Part shown: positions 1 through 9,459 of the stretch, piece after piece
Layout: each line of letters begins with the position of its first letter
Numbering within the stretch: position 1 is the stretch's first letter
Source: JAJFHI01 sp050633705
GTDB taxonomy: Bacteria; Pseudomonadota; Alphaproteobacteria; Rhizobiales; Hyphomicrobiaceae
Direction: 5' to 3'
NCBI GenBank assembly: GCA_050633705.1
Contig: JBOEGZ010000003.1
Location: 52,923-116,922, forward strand
Length of the DNA stretch: 64,000 nt
Notes under the pieces: generated by a model
What the model was told of the DNA's origin: nothing
Database searches by the model: none
Seen by the model: the letters and a program-made list of their open reading frames with translations, nothing else
Position numbers and translations under genes: made by a program

Positions 1-921
1 AGATGCGCCTTGCGCTGGCAGAGGATACTCCTCTGGGTCGGTCATCTGTTCGAGATGAAATCCTCCAGGACCCTCGACGACGAGTTTCAGTCTGTCACCA
101 GCTTCCAAATGCATCGCGCGTGTTGCAAACACGAGGCTTGGACTATCAGATACCGGTTTTGCAAGAGCCGACAATCCTTTTTCATCACGCGGATTTAAAA
201 CGGGCTCTGCAGCAAAGACCGCCTCTAAAATCCGTCCCGTGCGGTAAGAGTAGTTCGCAAACGTACCCGCTTTCCACAAACTCCTTTTGGCGACAATTTC
301 GGGTTTGGAGCAACCATCGGCTGCAAACATTCCAGTGAAGGGGTCGAGGCGTTCTTCGTTGTAACGAACAGAAAAATGCAAGTGCGGGAACTGCGAAGCC
401 CCTGTGTATCCAACGTAACCCAGAATTTCGCCACGCTCGACTTGCTTACCCGCCCAAACCCTTATGCTGCGAAATCTCAAGTGGCAGTAAGTCGTTTTCC
501 AACGATTGCCATGATCAACGACAACGCCGTTACCACATTCACGTCCGCGAAAACCGGGATGCTTTGAAGGATCAAAAAACTGATCCATCATACCGCGCCA
601 ACGACCCGCGACCTTGCCAGGTGCTGCAGCAATCACAGCCACGCCGCGTTTGACATCTTTTGTTGAGAGCAATCGAAAATCGACACCATTGTGTCCGTTA
701 TAAGTGGCGTTACCACAGGTATAATCACGACCTTTGCGACTCGAGTCCACGTCAAAGTAATGTTGAATGAAGCACGTCTTGCCAAGTTCACAATCAATCG
801 GCAACGTGAATTCAACTTCTCCCAATGGAGGTGCTTTGCTTTGAGCCTGGGCCGACGAAGCCATTGCAACCAAAGCTATTGTTAAAAAAAAGCCCCCCAA
901 AGCAAAATTCAATTTTCGCAC
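1..921 (-). CDS. Secreted M23-type metallopeptidase, 3' end cut by window edge
   Basis: The frame is open from a GTG at 921 to the left edge (307 codons, no stop), so the C-terminus is missing. GTG is chosen because GGGAG lies upstream and the first ~25 residues form a signal peptide: a basic start, a run around GGFFLTIALVAMA and an ASSAQA cleavage region. The M23 zinc-binding pattern is visible as HNGVD (inside YNGHNGVDFRL) and HLH (inside FPHLHFSV), with a CGNGVVVDHG strand between them. M23 peptidases cut peptidoglycan cross-bridges in the periplasm, or act as inactive LytM-type regulators. The neighbouring gene at 1069–2091 is a clear paralogue aligning from the mature N-terminus. The zinc ligands look intact, so enzymatic activity is plausible; the substrate is unknown. 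Confidence 0.85.
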   Translation of the reverse strand, partial: MRKLNFALGGFFLTIALVAMASSAQAQSKAPPLGEVEFTLPIDCELGKTCFIQHYFDVDSSRKGRDYTCGNATYNGHNGVDFRLLSTKDVKRGVAVIAAAPGKVAGRWRGMMDQFFDPSKHPGFRGRECGNGVVVDHGNRWKTTYCHLRFRSIRVWAGKQVERGEILGYVGYTGASQFPHLHFSVRYNEERLDPFTGMFAADGCSKPEIVAKRSLWKAGTFANYSYRTGRILEAVFAAEPVLNPRDEKGLSALAKPVSDSPSLVFATRAMHLEAGDRLKLVVEGPGGFHLEQMTDPEEYPLPAQGAS

Positions 922-1068
922 GCAATCGCTCCCTTTCGCCGACCATAAGGTTCGTGTTTTTGCGAAATGGTATCACTTGTTTTGGGTCTGGCAACTCTGT
1001 CATTGCCTGTTTGGCTCCTGAATTGACAAACTCGTGATCACTTCAGGCATGACCCTCGTGCGCGCAAA

Positions 1069-2091
1069 TTAGTTTATGACAAGGTCAAGGCTTTTCTTAT
1101 CAATCGCCTTGCCATCACGCAGCACAACCGCTTGCGCCTTGTAACGCCCGGCCTGCCAACGCCGCTTATTCTTTAAAGATTTGCCGATGTAAAACGCTGC
1201 CGTCGCTCGCGCACGTGGCACAGATTTTGTTCTCTTAAGTTGAAATTGCCCCGGCCCATTTATGCTCATCTGCACACGATCACCTTTACGAAAATTGATG
1301 CCACGCACAATAAACAACAACGCTTTACTGTTGGCTTTTGGCATTGGTAAAACCGACAATCCTGTCTCGGCTTGCGGTCTTTTGGGCACGACACCGGAAA
1401 AACCAACTTCAATAATCTGACCCGTTTGATACCTGAGGGCTGATCTAATCTGCGGCGTCCATAACGCCTTACCCGTATCGACCATCACGCCACGATCACA
1501 CCCACGATTTGGTTCCTCGGCTGTGAAGGGATCAATAACACGGCCTTGATGGCGCACCTCTAAATGCACATGCGCAAACTGAGCACGTCCGGAAAAACCA
1601 ATCACGCCAAGTTGTTCACCACGGGCAACGACATCACCCCTCTTCACCGCAACACTTGCGCGTTTCAAGTGACAGTATTGCGTTTCCCAACCATCGCCAT
1701 GATCAATCACAACACCATTGCCACACTCACGCCCAGCTACAATCGACGCAGTTGCTTTGTTGACCAACCGATCACTCATACCATCGCGGACATTTTTGAT
1801 CTTGCCAGGTGCGGCGGCCAACACCGCGACATTATTTTGCGTTTCCGGCGTGCTAATAAGACGAAAATCCGTTCCCTTATGTCCATCATACGTTGCCGCA
1901 CCACAGGCAAAGTCTCGACGTGCATCACTTGCATCAACGTCGACATAGTTCTGAACAAAACATGTTTTTTGAATCTCGCACGCCACAGGAAGCGAAAGCT
2001 CAAGCGCTATTGCCGCAGACGAAAAATGGCTCAGACCAAAGCATGCGAGCAACGATATTACGATACGAATTCCAAACCTGTACCAGCCCAT
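1069..2091 (-). CDS. Secreted M23-type metallopeptidase (paralogue of the neighbouring gene)
   Basis: 340 residues. The open frame extends to 2175, but the ATG at 2091 is preferred: it has GAAAGG nine bases upstream and begins directly with a signal peptide (MGWYRFGIRIVISLLACF, then small residues). The peptidase domain follows, with DGHKGTDFRL giving the first histidine and aspartate, CGNGVVIDHGDGWETQYCHL in the middle and FAHVHLEV giving the HxH pair. The last ~130 residues form a beta-rich tail of no recognised family, containing FIVRGINFRKGDRVQMSING. It is probably exported to the periplasm as a cell-wall hydrolase or LytM-like factor. It shares its domain order and many residues with the gene at 1–921, 147 bases downstream on the same strand, so the pair is a tandem duplication. 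Confidence 0.85.
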   Translation of the reverse strand: MGWYRFGIRIVISLLACFGLSHFSSAAIALELSLPVACEIQKTCFVQNYVDVDASDARRDFACGAATYDGHKGTDFRLISTPETQNNVAVLAAAPGKIKNVRDGMSDRLVNKATASIVAGRECGNGVVIDHGDGWETQYCHLKRASVAVKRGDVVARGEQLGVIGFSGRAQFAHVHLEVRHQGRVIDPFTAEEPNRGCDRGVMVDTGKALWTPQIRSALRYQTGQIIEVGFSGVVPKRPQAETGLSVLPMPKANSKALLFIVRGINFRKGDRVQMSINGPGQFQLKRTKSVPRARATAAFYIGKSLKNKRRWQAGRYKAQAVVLRDGKAIDKKSLDLVIN

Positions 2092-2305
2092 CGCGCCCAA
2101 CCTTTCATCTTTCTTCAACAAGATGCATGCATCAAAAAAAACCACCAACCGCGTCCACGCCTGAAGTTTAGACATACAAACGACCGCATCACATAGGGCG
2201 ATGATTATTTCATGTGTGAATACCGACCATCAAAATAGGCACACTGCTAGCTCATACCTGATCAAGCAGACCTTTGCTCATGGTGGACAACTGCGCGTTT
2301 GCGAC

Positions 2306-2343
2306 AAAAAAGACCTGCCGGCTCACGCTGGCAGGTCTTTTTC
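2306..2343 (-). terminator. Rho-independent terminator of pckA (bidirectional)
   Basis: GACCTGCC and GGCAGGTC form a perfect 8-bp stem that extends with further pairs around the loop. It is flanked by a run of A on the left and T on the right, so it can work on both strands. It lies about 45 bases beyond the pckA stop codon. Confidence 0.85.
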
Positions 2344-2388
2344 AAATTTCCAAATGAACTTTTAAACGGGCCTGTTGCTAGCCCCCGA

Positions 2389-3978
2389 TTACTCTGCCGC
2401 CGTTGCCGCAGCAGCAATTGGGCCAGCTTGGAGCACATCTTGATCAACATGTTCGGCGAACTTCGCAAAGTTCTTGGCAAACATATCAACCATTGCGGTC
2501 GCCGTTTTGTCGTACTCTGCAACATCAGTCCAGGTCGAGCGCGGATCAAGAAGTGCGGTTGTAACACCTGGCACTTCAGTTGGAACATCGAAACCAAACA
2601 CTGGATCTTTGCGCATCGGTGAGGACGTCAACGAGCCATCAAGTGCTGCATTCAAAAGCGCGCGCGTCTCTTTCAACGGCATGCGTTTGCCAACACCATA
2701 TTTGCCACCACTCCAACCTGTATTGACCAACCAGCAATCAACGCTGTGTTTGGCTATTAATTCCCGCAGCAGATTGCCATAAACTGACGGGTGCAAAGGC
2801 ATAAACGGTGCGCCAAAGCAGGTTGAGAACGTTGCTTGGGGTTCCTTGCCAACGCCCTTTTCCGTGCCGGCCACTTTTGCCGTGTAACCTGATAAAAAGT
2901 GATACATCGCCTGGCTTGGTGTCATTTTGGCAATCGGCGGCAAGACACCGAATGCATCAGCCGTCAACATCACAATGTTTTTGGGATGGCCTGCACGACC
3001 GGTCGAGCTGGCATTGGAAATGTAATTTAGCGGATAAGCCGAGCGCGTGTTCTCTGTCAGACTTCCATCATCAAAATCTGGAACACGGTTCTCATCGAGA
3101 ATGACGTTCTCGAGGACAGTGCTGAATCCATTTGATGCGTCGAAGATTTCTGGTTCAGCATCACGCGTCAAACGAATGGTTTTGGCATAACAGCCACCTT
3201 CAAAGTTGAAGATGCCGTTATCCGACCAACCATGCTCATCATCACCAATAAGTGTCCGTCCCGGATCCGCTGACAGTGTTGTTTTGCCTGTTCCAGAAAG
3301 TCCGAAAAAGACAGCAGAGTTATCCTCGTCACCGACATTGGCGGAGCAATGCATTGGCATAACGCCCTTTGACGGCAACAAGTAGTTGAGGAACGAAAAT
3401 ACACTCTTCTTCGTTTCACCTGCGTATGACGTACCACCAATCAAAACAATTCGGCGTGTGAAATCGCACGCAATAATGGTCTCGGTTTCAGCTCCATGTC
3501 GCGCGGGATCTGCACGGAAACTCGGCAGGTTGACGACCGTAAATTCAGGTGCAAAGTCAGTGAGGTCTGACTTTTCCGGTCTGCGCAGTAAGTGGCGAAT
3601 AAACAGTGCATGCCATGCAAATTCGCAGTGAATGCGCGTTGGCAGACGATGATCCAAGTCTGCACCAGCAAACAAGTCCTGCACATACATTTTTTTCTTG
3701 GATGCCGCGTCCATAAAGTCCGCATAAAGGGCATCGAACTGCTCGCTTGTTATGGACTTGGAGTTGGACCACCAAATCGCATCTTCGGTCTCGTTGTCTC
3801 GAACCACAAATTTGTCAGATGCTGACCGCCCCGTATGCTGGCCGGTCTGTGTAACAAATGCGCCAGTTGCAGACAGGCGCCCCTCTTTCCCAGAGATAGC
3901 ATGCTCAACAAGTTCTGCACCATTCAGATTGTGGTGGACAGTCTCACCACAGTCGACAGGAAACGTTTTTATAGTCAT
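2389..3978 (-). CDS. pckA: Phosphoenolpyruvate carboxykinase (ATP)
   Basis: 529 residues, the normal length of the ATP-dependent family. The enzyme converts oxaloacetate and ATP to phosphoenolpyruvate, ADP and CO2, the first committed step of gluconeogenesis from C4 acids. The kinase-1a loop GLSGTGKTTLSADPGR, the downstream IGDDEHGW and the upstream LIGGTSYAGETKKSVF are all present. Transcription is monocistronic and ends at the hairpin at 2306–2343. In Agrobacterium and Sinorhizobium the adjacent ChvI/ChvG system is reported to influence pckA, so the conserved neighbourhood fits a regulatory link; no ChvI operator was identified here. Confidence 0.97.
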   Translation of the reverse strand: MTIKTFPVDCGETVHHNLNGAELVEHAISGKEGRLSATGAFVTQTGQHTGRSASDKFVVRDNETEDAIWWSNSKSITSEQFDALYADFMDAASKKKMYVQDLFAGADLDHRLPTRIHCEFAWHALFIRHLLRRPEKSDLTDFAPEFTVVNLPSFRADPARHGAETETIIACDFTRRIVLIGGTSYAGETKKSVFSFLNYLLPSKGVMPMHCSANVGDEDNSAVFFGLSGTGKTTLSADPGRTLIGDDEHGWSDNGIFNFEGGCYAKTIRLTRDAEPEIFDASNGFSTVLENVILDENRVPDFDDGSLTENTRSAYPLNYISNASSTGRAGHPKNIVMLTADAFGVLPPIAKMTPSQAMYHFLSGYTAKVAGTEKGVGKEPQATFSTCFGAPFMPLHPSVYGNLLRELIAKHSVDCWLVNTGWSGGKYGVGKRMPLKETRALLNAALDGSLTSSPMRKDPVFGFDVPTEVPGVTTALLDPRSTWTDVAEYDKTATAMVDMFAKNFAKFAEHVDQDVLQAGPIAAAATAAE

Positions 3979-4564
3979 CGTGAGGTATTTCTCCTACCCT
4001 CAATGAGTGTCAGTCGCCAAATTCGGCGCGTATATTATAGATATGCAAGAGAGCTGCCGACTTGGGCACTCGTCCTTCGACCTGCATGCGCAGCTTGGGG
4101 AAACAATTAAAGCCGCTCCCGAAAACCTTATTGTCAATGATTGACTACGCAACTGACAAACACCCCACAACTAGTCTAAAGTTGTAGGCTCGATTGCCGG
4201 AGATGGTTTCGATTACGTCTTCCCGGTTAACAGGCGCGCTTAAGGCTTCGTCTCTTGGCAAACTTGTCACTAAGTCTAACTGGTCGCTCCAGTAGACTTC
4301 ACCAAAATTCCCAAATTTGTATACAGATTTGGCAGAACAGACCGGTTTAACCAACCCAGATTAAGGCCAACAGCCAAACACCAAGAGTTAAACGATGGTG
4401 ACTCATAAATTCTGCGGCATTTGGTTAGTGCAGACCTAAACCCAACAATGTTGAACTGTGGATACTCCCCGGCAAGCGGCTGCGACGCGATCGGTTCGTT
4501 CAAGCGCGCGCCTCAACTGAGTGAACTTGCAGACAGAATCACTTGGCGACTTTAGCCCGTGCGA
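3979..4564. other. 586-base gene-free region upstream of pckA
   Basis: No convincing gene is present. On the minus strand a TATAAT matches positions 4034–4039, about 55 bases upstream of the pckA start, and is a candidate -10 element; the -35 at the right distance is poor. A TTGACA on the same strand at 4131–4136 could belong to a second promoter. Two short minus-strand open frames (4145–4354 and 4276–4503) have neither a good ribosome site nor recognisable content. Confidence 0.4.
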
Positions 4565-5125
4565 TCACCGCCCATCAGATCGTTTCACCAGGTCCTGGCC
4601 AGCGATCTCGACAATTCGCCCAAAGCCACCAACAAAGTGTGCCGATTCCGGACAAAGTTTGTAAAATCTGAAGTCGGAAAAATCGATATATTGGATTGCT
4701 GTCGGATGATTGGAGAGGAAACGATCGCGTATTTCCGCTTGGTCGTCGCCATTATCTAAGGGAATAATTGTCCCAAATACTGTAATGCGATCTCCCGCCA
4801 TCACATCATCGCTGTCGCCGGTTGCATCGAAAAATACGCTCACTTTTGGGTTTTCCAAGAGATTTTGCGTGTGGCGCGCGAGGCTTGAAAGGAGAAATAC
4901 CGGCACACCACCCCTGGTCGTTGCCACCGCCACGAGTGACACGTGCGGGTGGTCAGTGGACTTGTCGATCGTTCCCAGAAATGATTTTTTTGCTGTTAAA
5001 ACAATATATTGAGACAACTCAACAACGTTTACAGTCCCGTGATCTTGGTCTGGCAATACTTCCGGTCGCGGAGCTGAACTCTGGTCTGTTGCGCTGCCTG
5101 GCTTAACCGGGGCTCGATCTGTCAT
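4565..5125 (-). CDS. HugZ-like FMN-binding split-barrel protein (pyridoxamine 5'-phosphate oxidase-related)
   Basis: 186 residues. The pattern is that of the pyridoxamine-phosphate-oxidase-like split barrel: SFLGTIDKSTDHPHVSLV near the N-terminus, then FLLSSLARHTQNL and PKVSVFFD, then a C-terminal FRFYKLCPESAHFVGGFGR. The last segment resembles the HugZ/heme-oxygenase-like subgroup, whose longer members add a C-terminal DUF2470 domain; this one stops before it. The ligand may be FMN, F420 or heme and cannot be told from sequence. The gene is transcribed divergently from chvI with 162 bases between the starts. A related short protein is often found beside chvI in Hyphomicrobiales. Confidence 0.8.
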   Translation of the reverse strand: MTDRAPVKPGSATDQSSAPRPEVLPDQDHGTVNVVELSQYIVLTAKKSFLGTIDKSTDHPHVSLVAVATTRGGVPVFLLSSLARHTQNLLENPKVSVFFDATGDSDDVMAGDRITVFGTIIPLDNGDDQAEIRDRFLSNHPTAIQYIDFSDFRFYKLCPESAHFVGGFGRIVEIAGQDLVKRSDGR

Positions 5126-5287
5126 CCCACTTGCTCCTCGAACTGAGATATGTTTGGTGCTGCCTTATTCAGCTGGCGTTCAGGCCAGTAAGAGCACGTT
5201 ACCACCTGCCATATTTGGTACATCATAGGGCCATAAAGCGCGGTGGAATGAACGTCAGCCGTGTGAGGCGGGAAAGGCAAGCAAAAG

Positions 5288-5998
5288 ATGGTCAAGGAAA
5301 AGAGCACAATCGCTTTAGTCGATGACGAGCGCAACATTTTGACATCCCTCGGCATGGCATTGGAAGCCGAGGGGTATAACGTGCGCACATACAGTGATGG
5401 TGCAGCCGCACTTGAAGCGCTGACCGAAGAACCTGCAGATCTTGGCATCTTCGATATTAAAATGCCGCGTATGGATGGAATGGAGCTGTTACGCCGCGTT
5501 CGCCAACAATCGGACATGCCGGTGATCTTTCTCACATCCAAAGACGAAGAGATCGATCAGTTGTTTGGCTTGAAAATGGGTGCCGATGACTACATCTCGA
5601 AACCATTTTCCCAGCGTCTGATTATCGAGCGTGTGAAAGCTGTCCTGCGTCGCTCAGGCATTCGCGATGGGGTGGTGGAAGAATCCGAAAGCGCCCAGGT
5701 GCTGGAGCGCGGACAATTGAAACTGGACCCCGAGCGCCATACTTGTCATTGGGATAGCAAGCCTGTGACATTAACAGTCACGGAGTTTCTCATTCTCCAG
5801 GCCTTAGCAGCGCGTCCTGGGGTCGTGAAAACGCGCGACGCCCTCATGGATGCAGCCTACGATGACCAGGTGTATGTCGATGACCGCACCATCGACAGTC
5901 ATATTAAACGTCTGCGGAAGAAATTTAAGCAAGTTGACGACGACTTTGACGTTATCGAGACGCTGTACGGTGTCGGCTATCGCTTTAAAGAAGCTTAA
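5288..5998 (+). CDS. chvI: Response regulator ChvI (OmpR family)
   Basis: 236 residues. The N-terminal receiver has the acidic pair in LVDDE, the phospho-acceptor Asp56 in GIFDIKMPRMDG and the conserved lysine in DYISKPF. The C-terminal winged-helix domain contains LTVTEFLILQALAARPG and DDRTIDSHIKRLRKKF. With ChvG it forms the acid- and envelope-stress system of Hyphomicrobiales, controlling exopolysaccharide, motility, virulence or symbiosis genes and central carbon metabolism. A hairpin terminator separates it from chvG. The start sits 162 bases from the divergent split-barrel gene, so the promoter must lie in that interval. Confidence 0.95.
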   Translation: MVKEKSTIALVDDERNILTSLGMALEAEGYNVRTYSDGAAALEALTEEPADLGIFDIKMPRMDGMELLRRVRQQSDMPVIFLTSKDEEIDQLFGLKMGADDYISKPFSQRLIIERVKAVLRRSGIRDGVVEESESAQVLERGQLKLDPERHTCHWDSKPVTLTVTEFLILQALAARPGVVKTRDALMDAAYDDQVYVDDRTIDSHIKRLRKKFKQVDDDFDVIETLYGVGYRFKEA

Positions 5999-6008
5999 TC
6001 GGAACAAT

Positions 6009-6043
6009 AAATGCGCTACTGAACGAACAGTGGCGCATTTTTG
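6009..6043 (+). terminator. Terminator-like hairpin between chvI and chvG
   Basis: ATGCGCTACTG (6011–6021) pairs with CAGTGGCGCAT (6028–6038), with a single G·U pair, across a 6-base loop, and runs into TTTTT. It lies 12 bases after the chvI stop and would limit read-through into chvG. Confidence 0.75.
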
Positions 6044-6254
6044 CTAAACAGCTATTTGCTCTAAATTCGCACAACCAGTACTTTTTCAACCCCACGGTGC
6101 CTCTTTGAAGCCCTATTGAAGCATCGTTTGCTCAGTTGTTTTGCGCAAATGGCGTTAGAACCTTTGCCAACAATACCGAGCGCCGTATAAAGCTAGTTTT
6201 AAGTCGGGAGCAGCGCACCCAAATCGTATCAACCGCTTTGTCAATGGAGGACGA

Positions 6255-8294
6255 ATGGCGCTCGAAGAAGAGCGACTGAGCGGCGCGGTTGAGCGAACCA
6301 ATCGTTTGCTTGATAGCGCCAGGGTAAAAAGCGTTCGCTTGGCCAAGATTGCGACTTTTGCCAGAAAAGTTGCAAGACGCGCCAGCGCAGCGGGCGTGCG
6401 TGCCTTTTCCAACACCAACGCCATTGTCGAAAAATTTTTCGCATCCTGCAAAGACCTTGAAATACCCGGTTGGGCGCGGCTATTTACAGACGGCTTTATG
6501 CGGATGCACCACGCCTGGGCGCCGGTTCGACACGCCATATCCAAACCCGTCACCAATTTCATCACCGCGACACTGTTGCGACGGATTCTCGCCTCAAACC
6601 TTCTCGGTCTCGTTTTCTTGATTGCAGGCTTTCTCTATCTCAATCAAAGCAGCACGGTTTTGATTGAAGAAAAACGTCGTTCTCTGGAAGTCCAAGCTGA
6701 AATGATCGCGACTGCAATCGCAAGTGGCGCAAAGATGCGGTCTGGGCAACCCGATCAAATGCTCATAGACCCTGACAAACTTCCCTTGGATCGCGGCACG
6801 CTTTTCCCAACTCGTGATGATGCATTTACCCGACACGAAATGCAGCTTTCACCAGAGCAACTCGCTCCGATCTTAATCAAAATGGTGCGAGCAACTAAGG
6901 CGCGAGCCCGCGTTCATAACTTTGAAGGCCGTTTGATTATCGATACAGCATCGTTGCTGACGCGAGGCCAGGTTATCCGCCCTGATGCAGAAGAACGCCG
7001 CGCTACGGAACGCCCAAAAAACATCTGGACGCGCATTATCGAGTTTATGATTGGCCGCGAGTTTGAGGTCTACAAAGAATTGGAGAGTGTCCACGCAACA
7101 GACTATCCTGAGGTCAATGAAGCCTTGCGGACGGGCGAAAACCAAGCGATGATCCTGCTGACCGACAAAGGCGAACAGACCGTTTCAGCAATCGTGCCCA
7201 TTCGTCGAACAAATTCCATCCAAGGCATCGTGATCCTCACCAGCCGCGAAGGTGAACTCGGCGAAATTTTAAGAAAAAACCGCAATGCTGTTTGGCCACT
7301 CGCGATCGTTGCATTGATCGCAAGTATCATCACCTCATTCTTCCTGTCACGAACTGTCGCCGGCCCGATGAAACGTCTATCAGATGCCGCTGAAAGCGTC
7401 AGCCAGAACATCACAGCACACCAAAGGTTGCCAGAACTCGTCGGACGCACTGATGAAGTTGGGCAAATGGCACAAGCCTTCCGCTCAATGACCGCGGCGC
7501 TGTTTAAACGAATTGAGGGAAGTGAAAGATTTGCCGCCGACGTGGCTCACGAACTCAAAAATCCTCTCACAGCCGCAAGTTCAACGGCCCAATCTCTGGA
7601 ATACGCCAAAACTCCAGAACAACTCGCAACACTCGTTGAACAGATTCAAGGCGAGCTCAAACGCCTCAATCGCTTAATCACCGATGTTTCAAGCGCATCA
7701 CGTCTTGATGCCGAACTTGCCCGGCAAGCGCGCGAACCCGTACACCTCGATCAATTGCTTGAAAACATTGTCCAGTCATTTAGCGCAAAGATTGAAGAGA
7801 CAAATTGCAAGTTGGATTTCGTGCTACGCCCGACAACACCCACCATTGCAGGCTCAACAATCTCCGACGACCTGATCGTCTCAGGCAATGCTGGGAGATT
7901 GGCGCAAGTTATGACAAATCTGATTGATAACGCCGTCTCTTTTTCTAGACCGGGCGGCACAGTAACGGTCACTGCACAACGCCTCAACGACGCCGTTCTG
8001 ATAAGCGTTGAGGATGAAGGCCCAGGCATTGACGAAGATAAACTCGAAGCAATCTTTGATCGCTTTTACACCTATCGACCAACCGCGGAAAGCAGCCGTG
8101 GAAATAATTCCGGCCTTGGTCTTAACATCTCACGCGAAATCGTGCTGGCACATGGTGGCCGGATTTGGGGAGAAAACCGCTTTGCCTCAAATCTCGATGT
8201 TGCCGACAACAGCACTGACGACCTGTCTCCACTGGGGGCTCGCTTCTTTATTGAGCTACCCGTTCAAAGCAATCGCGCCAAGCGACCTACTTAA
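6255..8294 (+). CDS. chvG: Sensor histidine kinase ChvG
   Basis: 679 residues, longer than the usual ~600. A GGAGG four bases before the ATG supports this start. Order of parts: a ~110-residue basic cytoplasmic N-terminus, membrane segment 1 (about 112–130), a ~215-residue periplasmic sensor region, membrane segment 2 (PLAIVALIASIITSFFL), a HAMP segment, the H-box FAADVAHELKNPL with His432, the N-box QVMTNLIDNAVSFS, the G1 box EDEGPGI and the G2 box GNNSGLGLNISREI. It phosphorylates ChvI. In relatives the periplasmic inhibitor ExoR binds this class of sensor; ExoR is not in the window. The long pre-membrane N-terminus is the only unusual part. Confidence 0.93.
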   Translation: MALEEERLSGAVERTNRLLDSARVKSVRLAKIATFARKVARRASAAGVRAFSNTNAIVEKFFASCKDLEIPGWARLFTDGFMRMHHAWAPVRHAISKPVTNFITATLLRRILASNLLGLVFLIAGFLYLNQSSTVLIEEKRRSLEVQAEMIATAIASGAKMRSGQPDQMLIDPDKLPLDRGTLFPTRDDAFTRHEMQLSPEQLAPILIKMVRATKARARVHNFEGRLIIDTASLLTRGQVIRPDAEERRATERPKNIWTRIIEFMIGREFEVYKELESVHATDYPEVNEALRTGENQAMILLTDKGEQTVSAIVPIRRTNSIQGIVILTSREGELGEILRKNRNAVWPLAIVALIASIITSFFLSRTVAGPMKRLSDAAESVSQNITAHQRLPELVGRTDEVGQMAQAFRSMTAALFKRIEGSERFAADVAHELKNPLTAASSTAQSLEYAKTPEQLATLVEQIQGELKRLNRLITDVSSASRLDAELARQAREPVHLDQLLENIVQSFSAKIEETNCKLDFVLRPTTPTIAGSTISDDLIVSGNAGRLAQVMTNLIDNAVSFSRPGGTVTVTAQRLNDAVLISVEDEGPGIDEDKLEAIFDRFYTYRPTAESSRGNNSGLGLNISREIVLAHGGRIWGENRFASNLDVADNSTDDLSPLGARFFIELPVQSNRAKRPT

Positions 8295-8306
8295 TGAGCC
8301 CCTGCC

Positions 8307-8798
8307 ATGAGCGCCGTCGCACCGCCTAGCCTTCACTACGGAACTGTCATCGCGGTCGAAAATCGCGCCGTTCTGATCCGCGGACCTTCCGGATCCGGGA
8401 AGTCAGATTTGGCATTGCGGTGCCTCAACACGCAAATTTCATCAAACTTTTTGCCCAACACGACACATCAAAATTGCGTCCTCATCGCTGACGACTACGT
8501 CGTTATTTCGCCGCAAGACAACAAGTTGATCGCCAGCGCACCTGAAACCATTCACGGCCGTTTGGAAGTTCGCGGCCTCGGCATCGTCGCTGTTAAGACG
8601 GCCCCATCTGCCGAGCTGGTGATGGTCGCCGATCTTACGACGCCCGATCAGATTGAGCGCTTGCCTTTGCCTTGGCCACAAACAGAACTTCTTGGTGTTC
8701 GGTTGCCAAACCTATTTGTTGCCCCCTTCGAGGCTTCCGCACCTATCAAGATCTTGATAGCTCTAACGGGACAAATCGAAACGGGATTGACGGCCTAG
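8307..8798 (+). CDS. hprK: HPr kinase/phosphorylase, short alphaproteobacterial form
   Basis: 163 residues, matching only the C-terminal catalytic domain of the ~310-residue Firmicute enzyme, as is usual in Alphaproteobacteria. The P-loop GPSGSGKS is at residues 26–33, followed by LIADDYV and the signature GRLEVRGLGIV. It phosphorylates a serine of HPr (Ser61 of the protein encoded at 9460–9786) and can reverse the reaction. It begins 12 bases after the chvG stop and is probably co-transcribed with it, so an envelope-stress sensor and a carbon/nitrogen PTS regulator share a transcript. Confidence 0.93.
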   Translation: MSAVAPPSLHYGTVIAVENRAVLIRGPSGSGKSDLALRCLNTQISSNFLPNTTHQNCVLIADDYVVISPQDNKLIASAPETIHGRLEVRGLGIVAVKTAPSAELVMVADLTTPDQIERLPLPWPQTELLGVRLPNLFVAPFEASAPIKILIALTGQIETGLTA

Positions 8799-9045
8799 TC
8801 AGCCAATGCGGTATAAATAATTCTGAGGCTGGCGCAGATCCCAAGAAAACTCTTAAATTTCGATCGCCGTTCATCGATATTTTCCACGCCAAAACCTAGA
8901 AAGCGACTTGCCTTTCAGAATTGTTCTTGCGCTTGAGGCGAACCCTTGTCACGTTACACCCGTTATTTGCCCATCACGGATGCGGGCTTGAACAGGCATT
9001 AGACTTCCGTCTCATCCTGAATTTGATTGAGAGTGACACGACGAC

Positions 9046-9450
9046 ATGATCGGACTGGTGATTGTCACACACGGTGGCCTGGCTGCCGAATTCCGCGCGG
9101 CACTTGAGCATGTCGTTGGTAAACAACAACAGCTTGAAACGATTGCTATTGGTCCAGACGACGATGCCGTGCAACGACGCGCTGAAATCATAGCGGCGAT
9201 CGGCCGGGTTGAGAGCGGCAAAGGCGTTATCGTCTTGACCGACATGTTTGGGGGCACACCATCCAACCTCGCAATTTCTGTCATGGACGATGCACAGGTT
9301 GAAGTTATTGCCGGTATTAACCTGCCCATCCTTGTAAAACTCGTCTCTGTGCGGGCTGAAACACCTCTTTCAGACGCTGTCACCGTTGCTAGAGATTCCG
9401 GACGCAAATACATCAAGGTCGCCAGTCAGGAACTCGCCAGCGACTGCTGA
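9046..9450 (+). CDS. PTS system EIIA component, mannose family (regulatory PTS)
   Basis: 134 residues, the size of a single EIIA(Man) domain. The active-site histidine is His9 in IGLVIVTHGGLA, followed by VVLTDMFGGTPSNLA (here VIVLTDMFGGTPSNLA), the classic second motif. It accepts phosphate from HPr. No EIIB, EIIC or EIID transporter gene follows, so the phosphorelay is probably regulatory rather than for sugar uptake. It lies nine bases upstream of the HPr gene in one transcript. Confidence 0.93.
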   Translation: MIGLVIVTHGGLAAEFRAALEHVVGKQQQLETIAIGPDDDAVQRRAEIIAAIGRVESGKGVIVLTDMFGGTPSNLAISVMDDAQVEVIAGINLPILVKLVSVRAETPLSDAVTVARDSGRKYIKVASQELASDC

Positions 9451-9459
9451 CCCCCGCAA

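Noticed and set aside
1564..2196. Plus-strand 210-residue open frame
   Set aside because: It is a shadow of the M23 peptidase gene on the other strand.
4145..4503. Two short minus-strand frames upstream of pckA
   Set aside because: They lack ribosome sites and recognisable content, and they overlap each other in different frames.
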